DNA of 64,000 bases from Longimicrobium terrae. Its GTDB lineage: Bacteria; Gemmatimonadota; Gemmatimonadetes; Longimicrobiales; Longimicrobiaceae. Of this stretch, positions 10,306 through 18,413 are shown piece after piece (position 1 is the stretch's first letter; each line of letters opens with the position of its first letter). Location: NCBI RefSeq assembly GCF_014202995.1, contig NZ_JACHIA010000006.1, positions 186,001 to 250,000 on the forward strand, written 5' to 3'. The translations under genes and the position numbers were made by a program. The notes under the pieces are model-generated. The model did no database searches. It saw only the letters and a list, made by a program, of their open reading frames with translations, and was not told where the DNA came from.

Positions 10306-10339
10306 AGAAAGGCCCCGCTCTCCGGAGCGGGGCCTTTCT
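10306..10339. terminator. bidirectional intrinsic terminator
   Basis: A perfect 15-bp stem (10306-10320 with 10325-10339) around a TCCG loop, with AGAAA and TTTCT ends. It terminates the TetR gene that ends at 10375. Confidence 0.9.
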
Positions 10340-10374
10340 GCATCCGTCCAGAACTCCATCCGGTCCAGCCGGGC

Positions 10375-11013
10375 TCAGGCGTACGGCGTGCCCGCCATGG
10401 CGGCCCGCAGGCCCACGGTTCCGCGGTCGATGATCGCCAGAAAGGCGGCGTTCGCCTGCCCCGTGTCGCGCGTTTCGCGGAACGTCCGGTGCGCCTGAAT
10501 CAGGGCCACGCTCCACGCCGCCAACAGCAGGGTGGCGGCGAGGTGCGCGTCGGCGTCCGCGGGGTCCCGGCCGGCGGACTCGGCGAGCCCCGCCGCCACC
10601 GCCTGGGCCATCTCGTCACGGATCGCCCTCGCCCGGGCCTTGAGCGTTTCGCTGCGCTCGATGGCCACGGCAAAGCCCTCGCTCCGGGCAGAGAATTCCA
10701 CGGCCGGGCTCCGCTCCGCAACCAGCCGGTGGGCGAGCAGGTGCAGGGCTTCGATGGGATTCACTCCCGGATCGCGCTGCCTCAGGGCTCCGAGCAGGAT
10801 CTCGCGCCCTTCCTCCTCGCGATCAAAGAACATGTCCTCCTTGCGGGGGAAATGGTTGAACACCGTCATCCGCCCCACGTCGGCGGCTTCCGCGATCTCA
10901 TCCACCGTCACCTGGTCAAAGCCCCGCTCCAGAAAGAGGAGCGTGGCGGCGTTGGAGATGGCCTGCCGCGTGGCAAGCCGCTTACGGGACCGGCGGTCGG
11001 ACGGAATCGGCAT
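10375..11013 (-). CDS. TetR-family transcriptional regulator
   Basis: A 212-residue TetR-type repressor. The DNA-binding domain is at about residues 10-60, with the helix-turn-helix VTVDEIAEAADVGRMTVFNHF; the C-terminal ligand domain is of the general AcrR type. It is divergent from a TetA-like MFS pump, the classic layout of a drug-responsive repressor and its pump. The frame is open 123 codons further upstream across the intergenic region; I chose ATG 11013 because the domain starts there. The 19-bp dyad centred on 11240 is the likely operator. Confidence 0.85.
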   Translation of the reverse strand: MPIPSDRRSRKRLATRQAISNAATLLFLERGFDQVTVDEIAEAADVGRMTVFNHFPRKEDMFFDREEEGREILLGALRQRDPGVNPIEALHLLAHRLVAERSPAVEFSARSEGFAVAIERSETLKARARAIRDEMAQAVAAGLAESAGRDPADADAHLAATLLLAAWSVALIQAHRTFRETRDTGQANAAFLAIIDRGTVGLRAAMAGTPYA

Positions 11014-11222
11014 GCGGAAGCGGAGTTCGTCGGCAAAGAAAAAGAGCATGAGGCACCCTGCCCCACCGCAGGTGCCGCACGCTCTCTGACTGGAAACCCG
11101 CATCCAGTCGGGCAGCCAAACATAATCAGGCGCCAACCGCCGATCAACGATCCCCGCCGTGCGCTCGTCGCCGCCTTCGCCCGCCCGGGCGTGCGGCGGC
11201 CGCCTTGACGCACTACTCGGGA

Positions 11223-11250
11223 TTGCACATATATGTACTAAGTATATATT
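11223..11250 (+). promoter_or_regulatory. promoter with overlapping 19-bp dyad, TetR/MFS intergenic
   Basis: TTGCAC (11223-11228), a 16-base spacer and TATATT (11245-11250) form a good promoter facing the MFS gene. A 19-bp imperfect palindrome (11231-11249, ATAT-G-TACT-A-AGTA-T-ATAT, one mismatched pair) covers the spacer and -10. This AT-rich block stands out sharply from its GC-rich surroundings. It is the expected position for a TetR-type operator; binding is inferred. Confidence 0.6.
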
Positions 11251-11359
11251 CATATTCGATCCACGAATACAGAGAGTCCTGAGCCTCCGTCGCCGCGTCC
11301 GAAGAAGACCCACGATGTGATCGCGCTCCCGCTCATCTCTGCCACACCCGACGTTCGCC

Positions 11360-12553
11360 ATGAAGAAACCGCTCATCGTCATCTACACCGCCCTTGTCCT
11401 GGATGCCGTGGGCATCGGGCTGATCTTTCCCATTCTGCCCGCGCTGCTGCGGGACGTGACCCACGCCGAGAACGTGGCCCCGTACATCGGCGTGATGACC
11501 GCGCTGTATGCGGTCATGCAGTTCATCTTTGCGCCGGTGCTCGGCTCGCTGAGCGACCGGCTGGGTCGGCGCCCGGTGCTCCTCATCTCGCTCGCCGGCG
11601 CGGCAGTCAACTACCTGTTCCTGGCCTTTGCGCCCGCGCTCTGGATGCTGCTGCTGGGCCGCGCCGTCGCCGGCCTGACCAGCGCCAACGTTTCCGTGGC
11701 GAGCGCCTACATCACCGACGTTTCCACCGAAGACCAGCGCGCGCGCCGCTTCGGATTGTTCAACGCCATGTTCGGCATCGGCTTCATCATCGGGCCGGTG
11801 CTCGGCGGCGCGCTGGGCGACCACTGGGTGCGGCTTCCCTTTATCGCCGCCGCGGCGCTGAACGGGTGCAATCTGCTGCTCGCGTGGTTCGCGTTGCCGG
11901 AGTCGCGCACGCCGTCGCGGGAAAAGATCGACGTGGCGGCGCTGAACCCGCTGCGGCCGCTGCGCTGGGTGTTCTCGGCGAGGAGCCTGCTCCCCATCAC
12001 CCTGCTGTTCTTCATCTTTGCCGCCACGGGTGAGGTGTACGGCACCTGCTGGGCGCTCTGGGGGAGCGACACCTTTCGATGGAACGGGCTGTGGATCGGC
12101 CTTTCGCTCGGGGCGTTCGGCGTGTGCCAGGCGCTTGCCCAGGCGTTCCTTCCCGGCCCGGCGGTCAGGCTGCTGGGCGAGCGGGGGGCCATTCTCACGG
12201 GCGTCGCCGGCGCATGCGCGGCGCTGGTGGTGATGGCGTTCGCCACCCGGGGGTGGATGGTGTTCGCCGTCATGCCGGTGTTCGCCCTGGGCGGCATCGG
12301 GGCGCCGGCGCTGCAGTCCCTGGCGACCCGGCAGGTGGACGCGAGCCAGCAGGGCCGGTTTCAGGGCGTGCTCGCATCGGCCGTGAGCCTGGCGTCCATC
12401 ATCTGCCCGCTCGTGTTCTCCAGCTTCTACCTCGTCGTCAGAGAGCGATGGCCCGGCGCGATCTGGCTGTCCGTCGTCCTCGTGTACCTGATCATGGTGC
12501 CCCTGGTGCTCCGGCTGCGCGTCACGCAGCCGTCGGCGGCCCCGGCCCTGTAG
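11360..12553 (+). CDS. MFS drug efflux pump, TetA-like
   Basis: A 397-residue major facilitator superfamily antiporter with about 12 membrane segments. It starts with PLIVIYTALVLDAVGIGLIFPILP, the N-terminal pattern of tetracycline pumps Tet(A)-Tet(H), and has the loop 2-3 motif GSLSDRLGRRPVLL and the motif C region GPVLGGALGD. In this family the pump expels tetracycline-Mg complexes in exchange for protons; other substrates are common in homologues. A divergent TetR regulator lies upstream, and a Tet(X)-like monooxygenase follows on the opposite strand, which makes tetracycline-type compounds plausible. The leader between promoter and start is about 100 bases. Confidence 0.85.
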   Translation: MKKPLIVIYTALVLDAVGIGLIFPILPALLRDVTHAENVAPYIGVMTALYAVMQFIFAPVLGSLSDRLGRRPVLLISLAGAAVNYLFLAFAPALWMLLLGRAVAGLTSANVSVASAYITDVSTEDQRARRFGLFNAMFGIGFIIGPVLGGALGDHWVRLPFIAAAALNGCNLLLAWFALPESRTPSREKIDVAALNPLRPLRWVFSARSLLPITLLFFIFAATGEVYGTCWALWGSDTFRWNGLWIGLSLGAFGVCQALAQAFLPGPAVRLLGERGAILTGVAGACAALVVMAFATRGWMVFAVMPVFALGGIGAPALQSLATRQVDASQQGRFQGVLASAVSLASIICPLVFSSFYLVVRERWPGAIWLSVVLVYLIMVPLVLRLRVTQPSAAPAL

Positions 12554-12605
12554 CGCGCCGTTTCTGACAACGATCAGCCAGTGCGCGAGGCCTCGGGGAT
12601 GACGA

Positions 12606-13754
12606 TCAGCGCCGTGCCTCTGCCGCGTGCTCGTCCAAGGCGCCGATGAGGAAGTTGATCAGCCCGTACGGCGCGCGGTCGCCCAGGCAGAGGTCCAGGA
12701 TCTGGTGCGCGTCCGCCGCCTCGGACGCGCTGCGCGTGAACATCGCTTCCTCGTAGACGGCGAGCGCCGCCTCGATGTCGCCGGGATGCTCGGCGATCGC
12801 CCGGCCGAGTTCCGCGCCATCGAACATGGCCACGTTGGCGCCCTCGCCGGAGGGCGGCATCAGGTGCGCGGCATCGCCCAGGAGCGTCACTCCAGGCACG
12901 CGCGGCCACCGGTGCGCGTCGGGAAGCGTGTGGATCATGCGCGCGACCGGAGGCGTTTCGCCGTCGGTGATCAACGCCGTGAGAGCGGGGGCCCATCCCT
13001 CGAACTCCGCCGCGATCCGCGCACCCGCCGCGGCCGCGTCGCCGAAATCGATCGCCGCAACCCAGTCCGCGGGCCGCTTCAGCTGCACGTAGGTGTGAAG
13101 AACGCCGTCGGCTTCGCGGTGCGCCACGATCCCCTTTCCCGGCGTAAGCGCGTACATCGCGCCGCCGCCGACCATCGCGGCGGTCGCGGAGTGCCGCTCG
13201 TCCACGTCGTACAGGTACGTTTCGATGAACGTCGTGCCCACGTACCCGGGCCGCGCGTCCGACAGCAGCGGCCGCACCCGGGACCACGCGCCGTCCGCAC
13301 CCACGAGCAGTCCGGTGTCCACCGCCGACCCGTCCGCGAACGCCAGCCGATGCCGGCCGTCACCCGATGCTACGACGCCGGTGAGCTTCTTTCCCCACCG
13401 GATCGTCCCCGCGGGAAGGGACTCGGTCAGAATCCGCCGCAGATCGCCGCGCAGCACCTCGGGGCGTCCGCCCGCGCCATCGTCCGGCTCGTCCAGCAGC
13501 ACCGTGCCGTGCGGATCCACCACGCGCAGCGCCGCCCCGCCCGTGTGGATGATGGCGCGAAACTCGTCGATGAGCCCGGCCGCCGCGAGCGCGGCCTGCC
13601 CGTTGTGCTCGTGGATGTCGAGCTGGCCGCCCTGCGTGCGCGCCTCCGGCGAGGGCTCCGCCTCGTAGATCGTCGCGCCGACGCCATGCACGTGCAGGAC
13701 GCGCGCAAGCGTCAGCCCGCCGAGTCCCGCGCCGATGATCGTAACGTGTGTCAT
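12606..13754 (-). CDS. FAD-dependent monooxygenase, Tet(X)-like
   Basis: Flavin monooxygenase of 382 residues. The N-terminal dinucleotide fold shows IIGAGLGG (residues 6-13) and the second FAD motif GDAAHLMPPSGEG is at residues 293-305. The segment EARTQGGQLDIHEHNGQ (about residues 37-53) and the MPP-containing FAD motif match the Tet(X) group, which inactivates tetracyclines by 11a-hydroxylation with NADPH and oxygen, more closely than general PHBH-type enzymes. ATG 13754 has GGGAGGGG seven bases upstream. It is divergent from a TetR regulator with two clear operators between them. Substrate is inferred; some relatives act on other polyketides. Confidence 0.8.
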   Translation of the reverse strand: MTHVTIIGAGLGGLTLARVLHVHGVGATIYEAEPSPEARTQGGQLDIHEHNGQAALAAAGLIDEFRAIIHTGGAALRVVDPHGTVLLDEPDDGAGGRPEVLRGDLRRILTESLPAGTIRWGKKLTGVVASGDGRHRLAFADGSAVDTGLLVGADGAWSRVRPLLSDARPGYVGTTFIETYLYDVDERHSATAAMVGGGAMYALTPGKGIVAHREADGVLHTYVQLKRPADWVAAIDFGDAAAAGARIAAEFEGWAPALTALITDGETPPVARMIHTLPDAHRWPRVPGVTLLGDAAHLMPPSGEGANVAMFDGAELGRAIAEHPGDIEAALAVYEEAMFTRSASEAADAHQILDLCLGDRAPYGLINFLIGALDEHAAEARR

Positions 13755-13778
13755 CCTGTTCCCCTCCCGTTGCCTTGA

Positions 13779-13817
13779 TGGAACGCCGTTCCACAACTAA
13801 GTTGGAACAGTGTTCCA
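13779..13817. promoter_or_regulatory. two tandem TetR-type operators TGGAAC-N3-GTTCCA
   Basis: Two perfect inverted repeats of identical half-sites lie at 13779-13793 and 13803-13817, 24 bases centre to centre, in the 82-base gap between the divergent Tet(X)-like and TetR genes. A consensus minus-strand -35 (TTGACA, 13822-13827) lies just beside them. This is a textbook placement for a TetR that represses itself and its neighbour. Binding by the 13837 product is inferred. Confidence 0.75.
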
Positions 13818-13836
13818 CGACTGTCAAGGGAGATGC

Positions 13837-14508
13837 ATGGCGGACAGGGCGCAGCGGGCGGAACGGCGTACGGACGCGCTTTCACGGGAGCGCATCGTGG
13901 AGGCCGCGATCGAGATCCTGGACGCGGAGGGCGAGAGCGCGCTGACCTTTCGCACGCTCGCGGCGCGGCTGCAAACGGGGAGCGGCGCGATCTACTGGCA
14001 CGTCGCCAACAAGGACGACCTGCTCGCGACGACCACCCGCGACGTCCTCGCCCGCGCGATGACCGAGGGGGCCAGAGGCGCGGAGCCGCGGGAGGCGGTG
14101 CGGGCGATCGCGCTGGGCGTGTTCGACGTGATCGACGCGCATCCGTGGGTGGGGACGCAGCTGTCCCGCGAGCCGTGGCAGCCGGCGGTGATGCAGATCC
14201 TTGAGCACGTCGGCGCGCAGCTTGAGGCGCTGGGCGTGCCGGAGCGGGAGCAGTTCAACTGCGCGTCCGCGCTGGTGAACTACATCCTCGGCCTGTCGGG
14301 GCAGTACGCCGCGGGCGCACGCCTCCTGCCGCGCGAGTCGGACCGGTCCGCCTTCCTGGCGACCATGGCGGAGCGTTGGGAGCAGCTGGCGCCCGCGGAG
14401 TATCCGTTCGTGCGTCGGGTGGCGGCGCAGCTGCGGGAGCACGACGACCGCGAGCAGTTCCTGGCCGGCATCGACCTAATCCTCGCCGGCATCGCAGCCA
14501 GCAGGTGA
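13837..14508 (+). CDS. TetR-family regulator of the Tet(X)-like gene
   Basis: A 223-residue TetR-type repressor starting at ATG 13837 after AAGGGAG. The helix-turn-helix region, FRTLAARLQTGSGAIYWHVANKDDLLA, is close to the classic TetR pattern (tyrosine-tryptophan-histidine in the recognition helix), and the C-terminal part looks like the TetR_C dimer domain. It is divergent from the Tet(X)-like gene and shares two exact operators with it, so it most likely represses both until a ligand binds. Confidence 0.85.
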   Translation: MADRAQRAERRTDALSRERIVEAAIEILDAEGESALTFRTLAARLQTGSGAIYWHVANKDDLLATTTRDVLARAMTEGARGAEPREAVRAIALGVFDVIDAHPWVGTQLSREPWQPAVMQILEHVGAQLEALGVPEREQFNCASALVNYILGLSGQYAAGARLLPRESDRSAFLATMAERWEQLAPAEYPFVRRVAAQLREHDDREQFLAGIDLILAGIAASR

Positions 14509-14526
14509 TGCGGTGGGTGGCGGGAG

Positions 14527-14542
14527 CCGGATGATCATCCGG
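14527..14542. promoter_or_regulatory. 16-bp perfect palindrome
   Basis: CCGGATGATCATCCGG, directly after the TetR stop and before a terminator hairpin. It could be a regulator site or part of the terminator region. Confidence 0.3.
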
Positions 14543-14552
14543 AACGCAGAAC

Positions 14553-14578
14553 GGGCCCCGCTCGGTCGAGCGGGGTCC
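14553..14578. terminator. hairpin terminator between convergent genes
   Basis: An 11-bp stem with one G-T pair (14553-14563 with 14568-14578), followed by CTTTCC. It lies between the TetR gene and the convergent TIM-barrel gene. Confidence 0.7.
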
Positions 14579-14599
14579 TTTCCGTCTGCGCGCGGCGCG

Positions 14600-15304
14600 T
14601 CAGACGACCGCGAGTTCGCGCCCCGTGGCCTGCAGGCACATCCCCAGTTCGGACGCCACCTCCCAGGCCTCGACCTCGGATTCAATGATGACCGGCACCT
14701 CGGGGGAAATCAGGCTCGCCAGCGGCTGAAAGGCGCGGACGCCAGCATCGCTCAGCCGCACGTGCCGGCTGCGCGCATCCAGCTCGCTGAGATGTACGTG
14801 CGACAGCCGGTGCGCGAACGCTTCCAGCAGCCGCGCCGCTTCCCGCATGGACGGATCGAACTGCCACGCATGCGCGATATCGAAGCAGAATCCAGCATCC
14901 GGAAGGCGGGCGAAGATCGCCTCAAGTTCGCCAGTGTTCCGCCCGCACGGCTTGCGGACATCCATGTTCTCGATGCTCAGACCGGGGCCGAGTTCCGCCC
15001 ACAGGCCAAAGTCCCGGATCGCATCGGGGTGGACGACGATGCTCCACCCGCGCGCGGCCCACGGCGCCAGCAGCATGGCGATCTCGCGCTCCTCATCCGC
15101 CGAAAACGTGCTGGGCGCATGGATGGAGACGTGGGAGTAGCGCGACAGGTCCAGACGCGGAATCGCGGCCAGAAGCGGCCGAAGCTCGTGCGATCGAAGG
15201 GCAGACAATTCCACCGCGCCCACGGGATGCTCACCCAGTACGTCCAGCGCCGCGTGAAAGTCGGAGCGGCCCAGCGATCCGGTGGAGAAACCGATAGTCT
15301 CCAT
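14600..15304 (-). CDS. TIM-barrel protein, sugar phosphate isomerase/AP endonuclease-2 fold
   Basis: A 234-residue protein with the layout of the xylose-isomerase-like TIM-barrel superfamily: short strands ending in acidic or histidine metal ligands are seen in GAVELSAL, VSIHAPST, IVVHPD, LSIENMD, CFDIAHAW, HVHLSE and VIIESE. These are the positions of the metal site in AP endonuclease 2, epimerases and isomerases of this fold. It is shorter than typical sugar epimerases (about 280 residues). Its start overlaps the stop of the upstream nucleotidyltransferase (TGATG), so the two are translationally coupled. The substrate is unknown; the pairing hints at a shared pathway on a nucleotide or sugar. 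Confidence 0.7.
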   Translation of the reverse strand: METIGFSTGSLGRSDFHAALDVLGEHPVGAVELSALRSHELRPLLAAIPRLDLSRYSHVSIHAPSTFSADEEREIAMLLAPWAARGWSIVVHPDAIRDFGLWAELGPGLSIENMDVRKPCGRNTGELEAIFARLPDAGFCFDIAHAWQFDPSMREAARLLEAFAHRLSHVHLSELDARSRHVRLSDAGVRAFQPLASLISPEVPVIIESEVEAWEVASELGMCLQATGRELAVV

Positions 15305-16377
15305 CAGAAGACTCCGTAGCGGATAGTGAAGTCCCTCAGAGGCTCGGAAAAGAAAATTTCTCCCAAAGCGTCCTGAAATGCCTTTCCGAGCGCGCTCGCC
15401 TCCCTGTACAGCGGGTCGGAATCCGCATCGCCGGGGGAGAGGTTCTTGAGCCGCTCGCGCTTATCCTCATCGTCGAGCAGTCCGAGAAACGAATCGTACG
15501 CACCGAAGAGCCGATTCGCGGCACCCGAATCTTTCCCGAAATAGTCTAGCACGACACGCGCCACGATGTCCAGTGGCGTAGTTCCCAGAAGCCGGGCCAG
15601 ATAATCTACCACAAGCTTCGCGTCGTGAAACCGCGCAACGGATTTCTCCTCCTTAAACGCTTCCCGGCACAGAAAGCAGCTCAGCAGTCCCGCGGTGTGA
15701 AGAAGCTTTCGGGAAAACCGCAGCTTGGTCGTACGAACTGCCCACTGGTCCGCCTGCCGCTCCCGGCGCTTGTGGGCAAAGTCTACCGCCATCGTGCGCC
15801 AATACCGGGCAAAATCGTTCAGCAGAAAACGGGGCACCCGGAACGGCGACTCGGCGGGACCGAGGAGGTCTTCTTCCACGTACCGTGTGAGCACGTTCGC
15901 AATTACCCGGTCGTACGCATCGCGATTGCTGGTCGGTCGCGATTCCAGGAGAAGGAGCAGGCGCTGCGTCGTGTTCTGATTCGTGTCGTTGTCCCCGCCG
16001 ATCCTGTGGATGAGGTCGTGGCTGAAGGTAAGCCTGCCGAATGGTCCGCCGGGGCTGGGGGGCTTGATGCGCGCCGCAGTGAACTTCGAGCGGAGCCGCT
16101 GAGTCAGGTCCCAGTGGTCGGGGTCGGCGGGACCATCCACCAGAAGTGTCCAGTCGACATCACTGCCGTGCGTGAACTCAGCGCGGGCCAGCGAGCCGAA
16201 AAGGACCAGCGAGGTATCGCGCGGCACGAACGGATAGGAGAGAATCTGGACACGCTCATACATTCTGGCGGCCCGCTCACGAGCCGCCAGGATATGGGGC
16301 CAGTCCGCCTCGAGCGCATCCCGCAACTCGAGCACGGGCGAACGCGGCTGGACGGGAAGCGCGAGTTGCTCCGACAT
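15304..16377 (-). CDS. nucleotidyltransferase-domain protein
   Basis: A 357-residue protein with a minimal nucleotidyltransferase core at residues 58-80: GSLARAEFTHGSDVDW carries the GS and two-aspartate (DVD, 73-75) signature of pol-beta-type transferases. The helical C-terminal two thirds (about 120-355) have no motif that I recognise and include an RKLLHTAGLLSCFLC segment. The core resembles DUF294/GlnD-like and predicted nucleotidyltransferases more than cGAS-like CD-NTases, which usually have a different spacing after GS. Two genes form a coupled operon with the TIM-barrel protein. The segment has lower GC and more mixed codon use than its neighbours, consistent with transfer. Function unknown. 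Confidence 0.65.
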   Translation of the reverse strand: MSEQLALPVQPRSPVLELRDALEADWPHILAARERAARMYERVQILSYPFVPRDTSLVLFGSLARAEFTHGSDVDWTLLVDGPADPDHWDLTQRLRSKFTAARIKPPSPGGPFGRLTFSHDLIHRIGGDNDTNQNTTQRLLLLLESRPTSNRDAYDRVIANVLTRYVEEDLLGPAESPFRVPRFLLNDFARYWRTMAVDFAHKRRERQADQWAVRTTKLRFSRKLLHTAGLLSCFLCREAFKEEKSVARFHDAKLVVDYLARLLGTTPLDIVARVVLDYFGKDSGAANRLFGAYDSFLGLLDDEDKRERLKNLSPGDADSDPLYREASALGKAFQDALGEIFFSEPLRDFTIRYGVF

Positions 16378-16425
16378 GGCTGTCCCTCACGGAATGCGTC
16401 ACCGGTGCGGTGCTCGCGCCGGAGT

Positions 16426-16453
16426 GGACGACAGGCGGAGGCGCCTGTCGTCC
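16426..16453 (-). terminator. hairpin terminator after LeuB-type gene
   Basis: A perfect 12-bp stem (16426-16437 with 16442-16453) and a 4-base loop directly after the dehydrogenase stop codon. Confidence 0.7.
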
Positions 16454-16473
16454 CGGTACTCAGGTAGAGCGGA

Positions 16474-17532
16474 TCAGGCGGAGGCCTGCAGGCGGCGGAC
16501 GATGGCGTCTCCGGCGGCGGCGGTGCCCAGGGTGCCGCCGAGATCCGCGGTGGTCTCCCCGGCCTCGATGCAGGCGCGGACGGCGTTCTCCATGCGCACG
16601 GCCTCGGCGGGGCGGCCCAGGTGCTCCAGCATGAGCCCGGCGGTGAGCACGGCGGCGAACGGGTTGGCCAGGTCCTTCCCCGCCAGGTCCGGCGCGGAGC
16701 CGTGCACCGGCTCGAACAGCCCGATGCGCCCCGGGTGGATGTTGCCGGAGGGGGAGAGCCCCAGCCCGCCCGCCAGCTGCGCGCCCAGGTCGCTCAGGAT
16801 GTCGCCGAACAGGTTGCCGGTCACGATCACCTGATAGCGCTCAGGACGGCGCACCATGTCCATGGCCAGCATGTCCACGTACAGCGCCTCGCTCTCGATG
16901 TCCGCGTACTCGGCCGCGACGATCTTGAACACGCGCCGCCACAGCCCGCCAGCGAACTCCATCGCGTTGGCCTTGTCGGACATGGTCACGCGCGTGAGGC
17001 CGTTGGCCCGCGCGTACTCGAACGCCGCGCGGATGATGCGCTCCACGCCCTTGCGCGTGTTCACGTCTTCCTGGACGGCGACCTCGTCGGGCGTGCCCTG
17101 CTTGAAGTTGCCGCCCATCCCCACGTACACGCCCTCGGTGTTTTCGCGGAAGATGACCATCTGCACGTCGTCCGGGCCCTTGTCGCGCAGCGGGGTCAGG
17201 CGCTCGTGAAACAGGCGCACGGGGCGGAAGTTGACGAACAGGTCCAGGCGAAAGCGCATGCCCAGCAGAATCTGCCGTGCGTGCTCGTTGCCCGGCACGC
17301 GCGCGTCGCCCAGCGCGCCCAGCAGAATGGCCTGGTAGTTCTGCCGCAGATCGTCGAACTCGGCGTCGGTGATGGCCTCGCCGGTTTCCAGGTAGCGGTC
17401 GGCGCCGTGCGGCCACTCCACCAGGTCCAGGTCGAAACCGCTGCCGTCGAGCACCGCGCGCAGCGCCTTGAGCGCCTCGCGGGTGACTTCCTTGCCGACG
17501 CCGTCGCCGGGAATGACCGCGACTTTCGCCAT
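16474..17532 (-). CDS. leuB: isopropylmalate/isocitrate-type dehydrogenase (LeuB family)
   Basis: An NAD(P)-dependent beta-decarboxylating dehydrogenase of 352 residues. Seen are VIPGDGVGKEV at the N-terminus, the substrate-arginine region around residues 95-135 (NFRPVRLF, then FRENTEGVY) and the metal/NAD segment with YVDMLAMDMV, GNLFGDILSDLGA and FEPVHGSAPDLAG. The last two are family signatures. The best match by eye is 3-isopropylmalate dehydrogenase (leucine synthesis), but isocitrate, homoisocitrate and tartrate dehydrogenases share these motifs, and no other leu gene is in the window. ATG 17532 was chosen because the family begins there. Confidence 0.85.
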   Translation of the reverse strand: MAKVAVIPGDGVGKEVTREALKALRAVLDGSGFDLDLVEWPHGADRYLETGEAITDAEFDDLRQNYQAILLGALGDARVPGNEHARQILLGMRFRLDLFVNFRPVRLFHERLTPLRDKGPDDVQMVIFRENTEGVYVGMGGNFKQGTPDEVAVQEDVNTRKGVERIIRAAFEYARANGLTRVTMSDKANAMEFAGGLWRRVFKIVAAEYADIESEALYVDMLAMDMVRRPERYQVIVTGNLFGDILSDLGAQLAGGLGLSPSGNIHPGRIGLFEPVHGSAPDLAGKDLANPFAAVLTAGLMLEHLGRPAEAVRMENAVRACIEAGETTADLGGTLGTAAAGDAIVRRLQASA

Positions 17533-17713
17533 CGTTGTGCGCTTCCGTGCCGGGGGAGGTTGATGAACTTTCGAGCGGCGGCAAGCTACCCGCCGGGGTG
17601 CGCCGGGGCCAGATGCATCCATCAAGCGACAACAATCTCACGCAGAGCAGCAGAGGAGCAGAGAACAGAAAAAGAGAGCCGACCCACCCGGATCGGCCCT
17701 CTCCCTTTGTTCC

Positions 17714-17785
17714 CTCTGCGTCTCTGCGTCTCTGCGTCTCTGCGGCTCTGCGGCTCTGCGGCTCTGCGGCTCTGCGGCTCTGCCT
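17714..17785. repeat. 8-bp tandem repeat (CTCTGCGT/CTCTGCGG) x9
   Basis: Nine head-to-tail units: three CTCTGCGT, five CTCTGCGG and a final CTCTGCCT. It lies in the 326-base gap between pyrE and the LeuB-type gene. The preceding bases (17635-17700) contain GCAGAG-rich sequence that is complementary to the array and a small GCCGA/TCGGC hairpin. I see no gene in this gap. Copy number is probably variable. Confidence 0.95.
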
Positions 17786-17803
17786 GAGGAACTTGATCCG
17801 TTG

Positions 17804-17858
17804 CAGTCCCCCGCGTACCTCCGCTCTGTCCCCGCGTCCTCCGCGTGAAACGGTGTTC
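17804..17858. repeat. CCCCGCGT...CCTCCGCGTGAAACGGTGT interspersed repeat
   Basis: A single arm of the repeat family that forms a long inverted repeat at 32883-33107 and recurs at 27121 and 40490. It ends against the pyrE stop codon. Confidence 0.7.
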
Positions 17859-18413
17859 TCAGCCCTCCACGGCGGCGAGAAGTTCGCTGACGCGGTAGAG
17901 GACGTGGACGGGATAGCGCGCCTCGATCACCTCGCGCCCGCCCGCCTCGCGGTCCACCAGGGCCATCACGCCCAGAATCACGCCGCCCTCGGCCTCCACG
18001 GCGTCGCAGGCCTGCAGCGCGCTCTTGCCGCTGGTAATCACGTCTTCCACGATCACCACGCGCTGCCCGGGGGCGAAGCTACCTTCCACGCGCTTGCCGG
18101 TGCCGTGCGCCTTGGGCTCCTTGCGGACGGAAAACGAGTGCACGGGCGCCCCGGCCAGCCACGACGCGTGCGCCACGGCGTACGCCATGGGATCGGCGCC
18201 CATCGTCAGGCCGCCCACGGTTTCGGGCGCCAGGCCGGCCTCGCGCAGCAGGTCCAGCCCCATCCGCCCCACCAGCGCCTGTCCTTCGGCGTGCGTGGTG
18301 GTGGTGCGGCAGTCGATGTAGTAGCGGCTGCGAGCCCCGGACGCGAGGACAAAGTCCCCGGTGCGGAACGAACGCTCAAGCAGCAGCTGAAGCAGACGGT
18401 CGCGGTCGCTCAC
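17859..18413 (-). CDS. pyrE: orotate phosphoribosyltransferase
   Basis: PyrE joins orotate to PRPP to give OMP in pyrimidine synthesis. The 184-residue protein has the PRPP loop VVIVEDVITSGKSA (about residues 118-131) and the SFSVRKEPKAHGTG segment that precedes it. It begins at a GTG (18411-18413) that overlaps the TGA of the upstream gene as GTGA, so translation is probably coupled. The C-terminus ends against a CCTCCGCG repeat. Confidence 0.95.
   Translation of the reverse strand: MSDRDRLLQLLLERSFRTGDFVLASGARSRYYIDCRTTTTHAEGQALVGRMGLDLLREAGLAPETVGGLTMGADPMAYAVAHASWLAGAPVHSFSVRKEPKAHGTGKRVEGSFAPGQRVVIVEDVITSGKSALQACDAVEAEGGVILGVMALVDREAGGREVIEARYPVHVLYRVSELLAAVEG

Noticed and set aside
15304-16377. 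cGAS-like CD-NTase of a CBASS system
   Set aside because: The residues after GS and the absence of Cap effector, E1/E2 or HORMA-type genes argue against it; the core is closer to DUF294/GlnD-like transferases.
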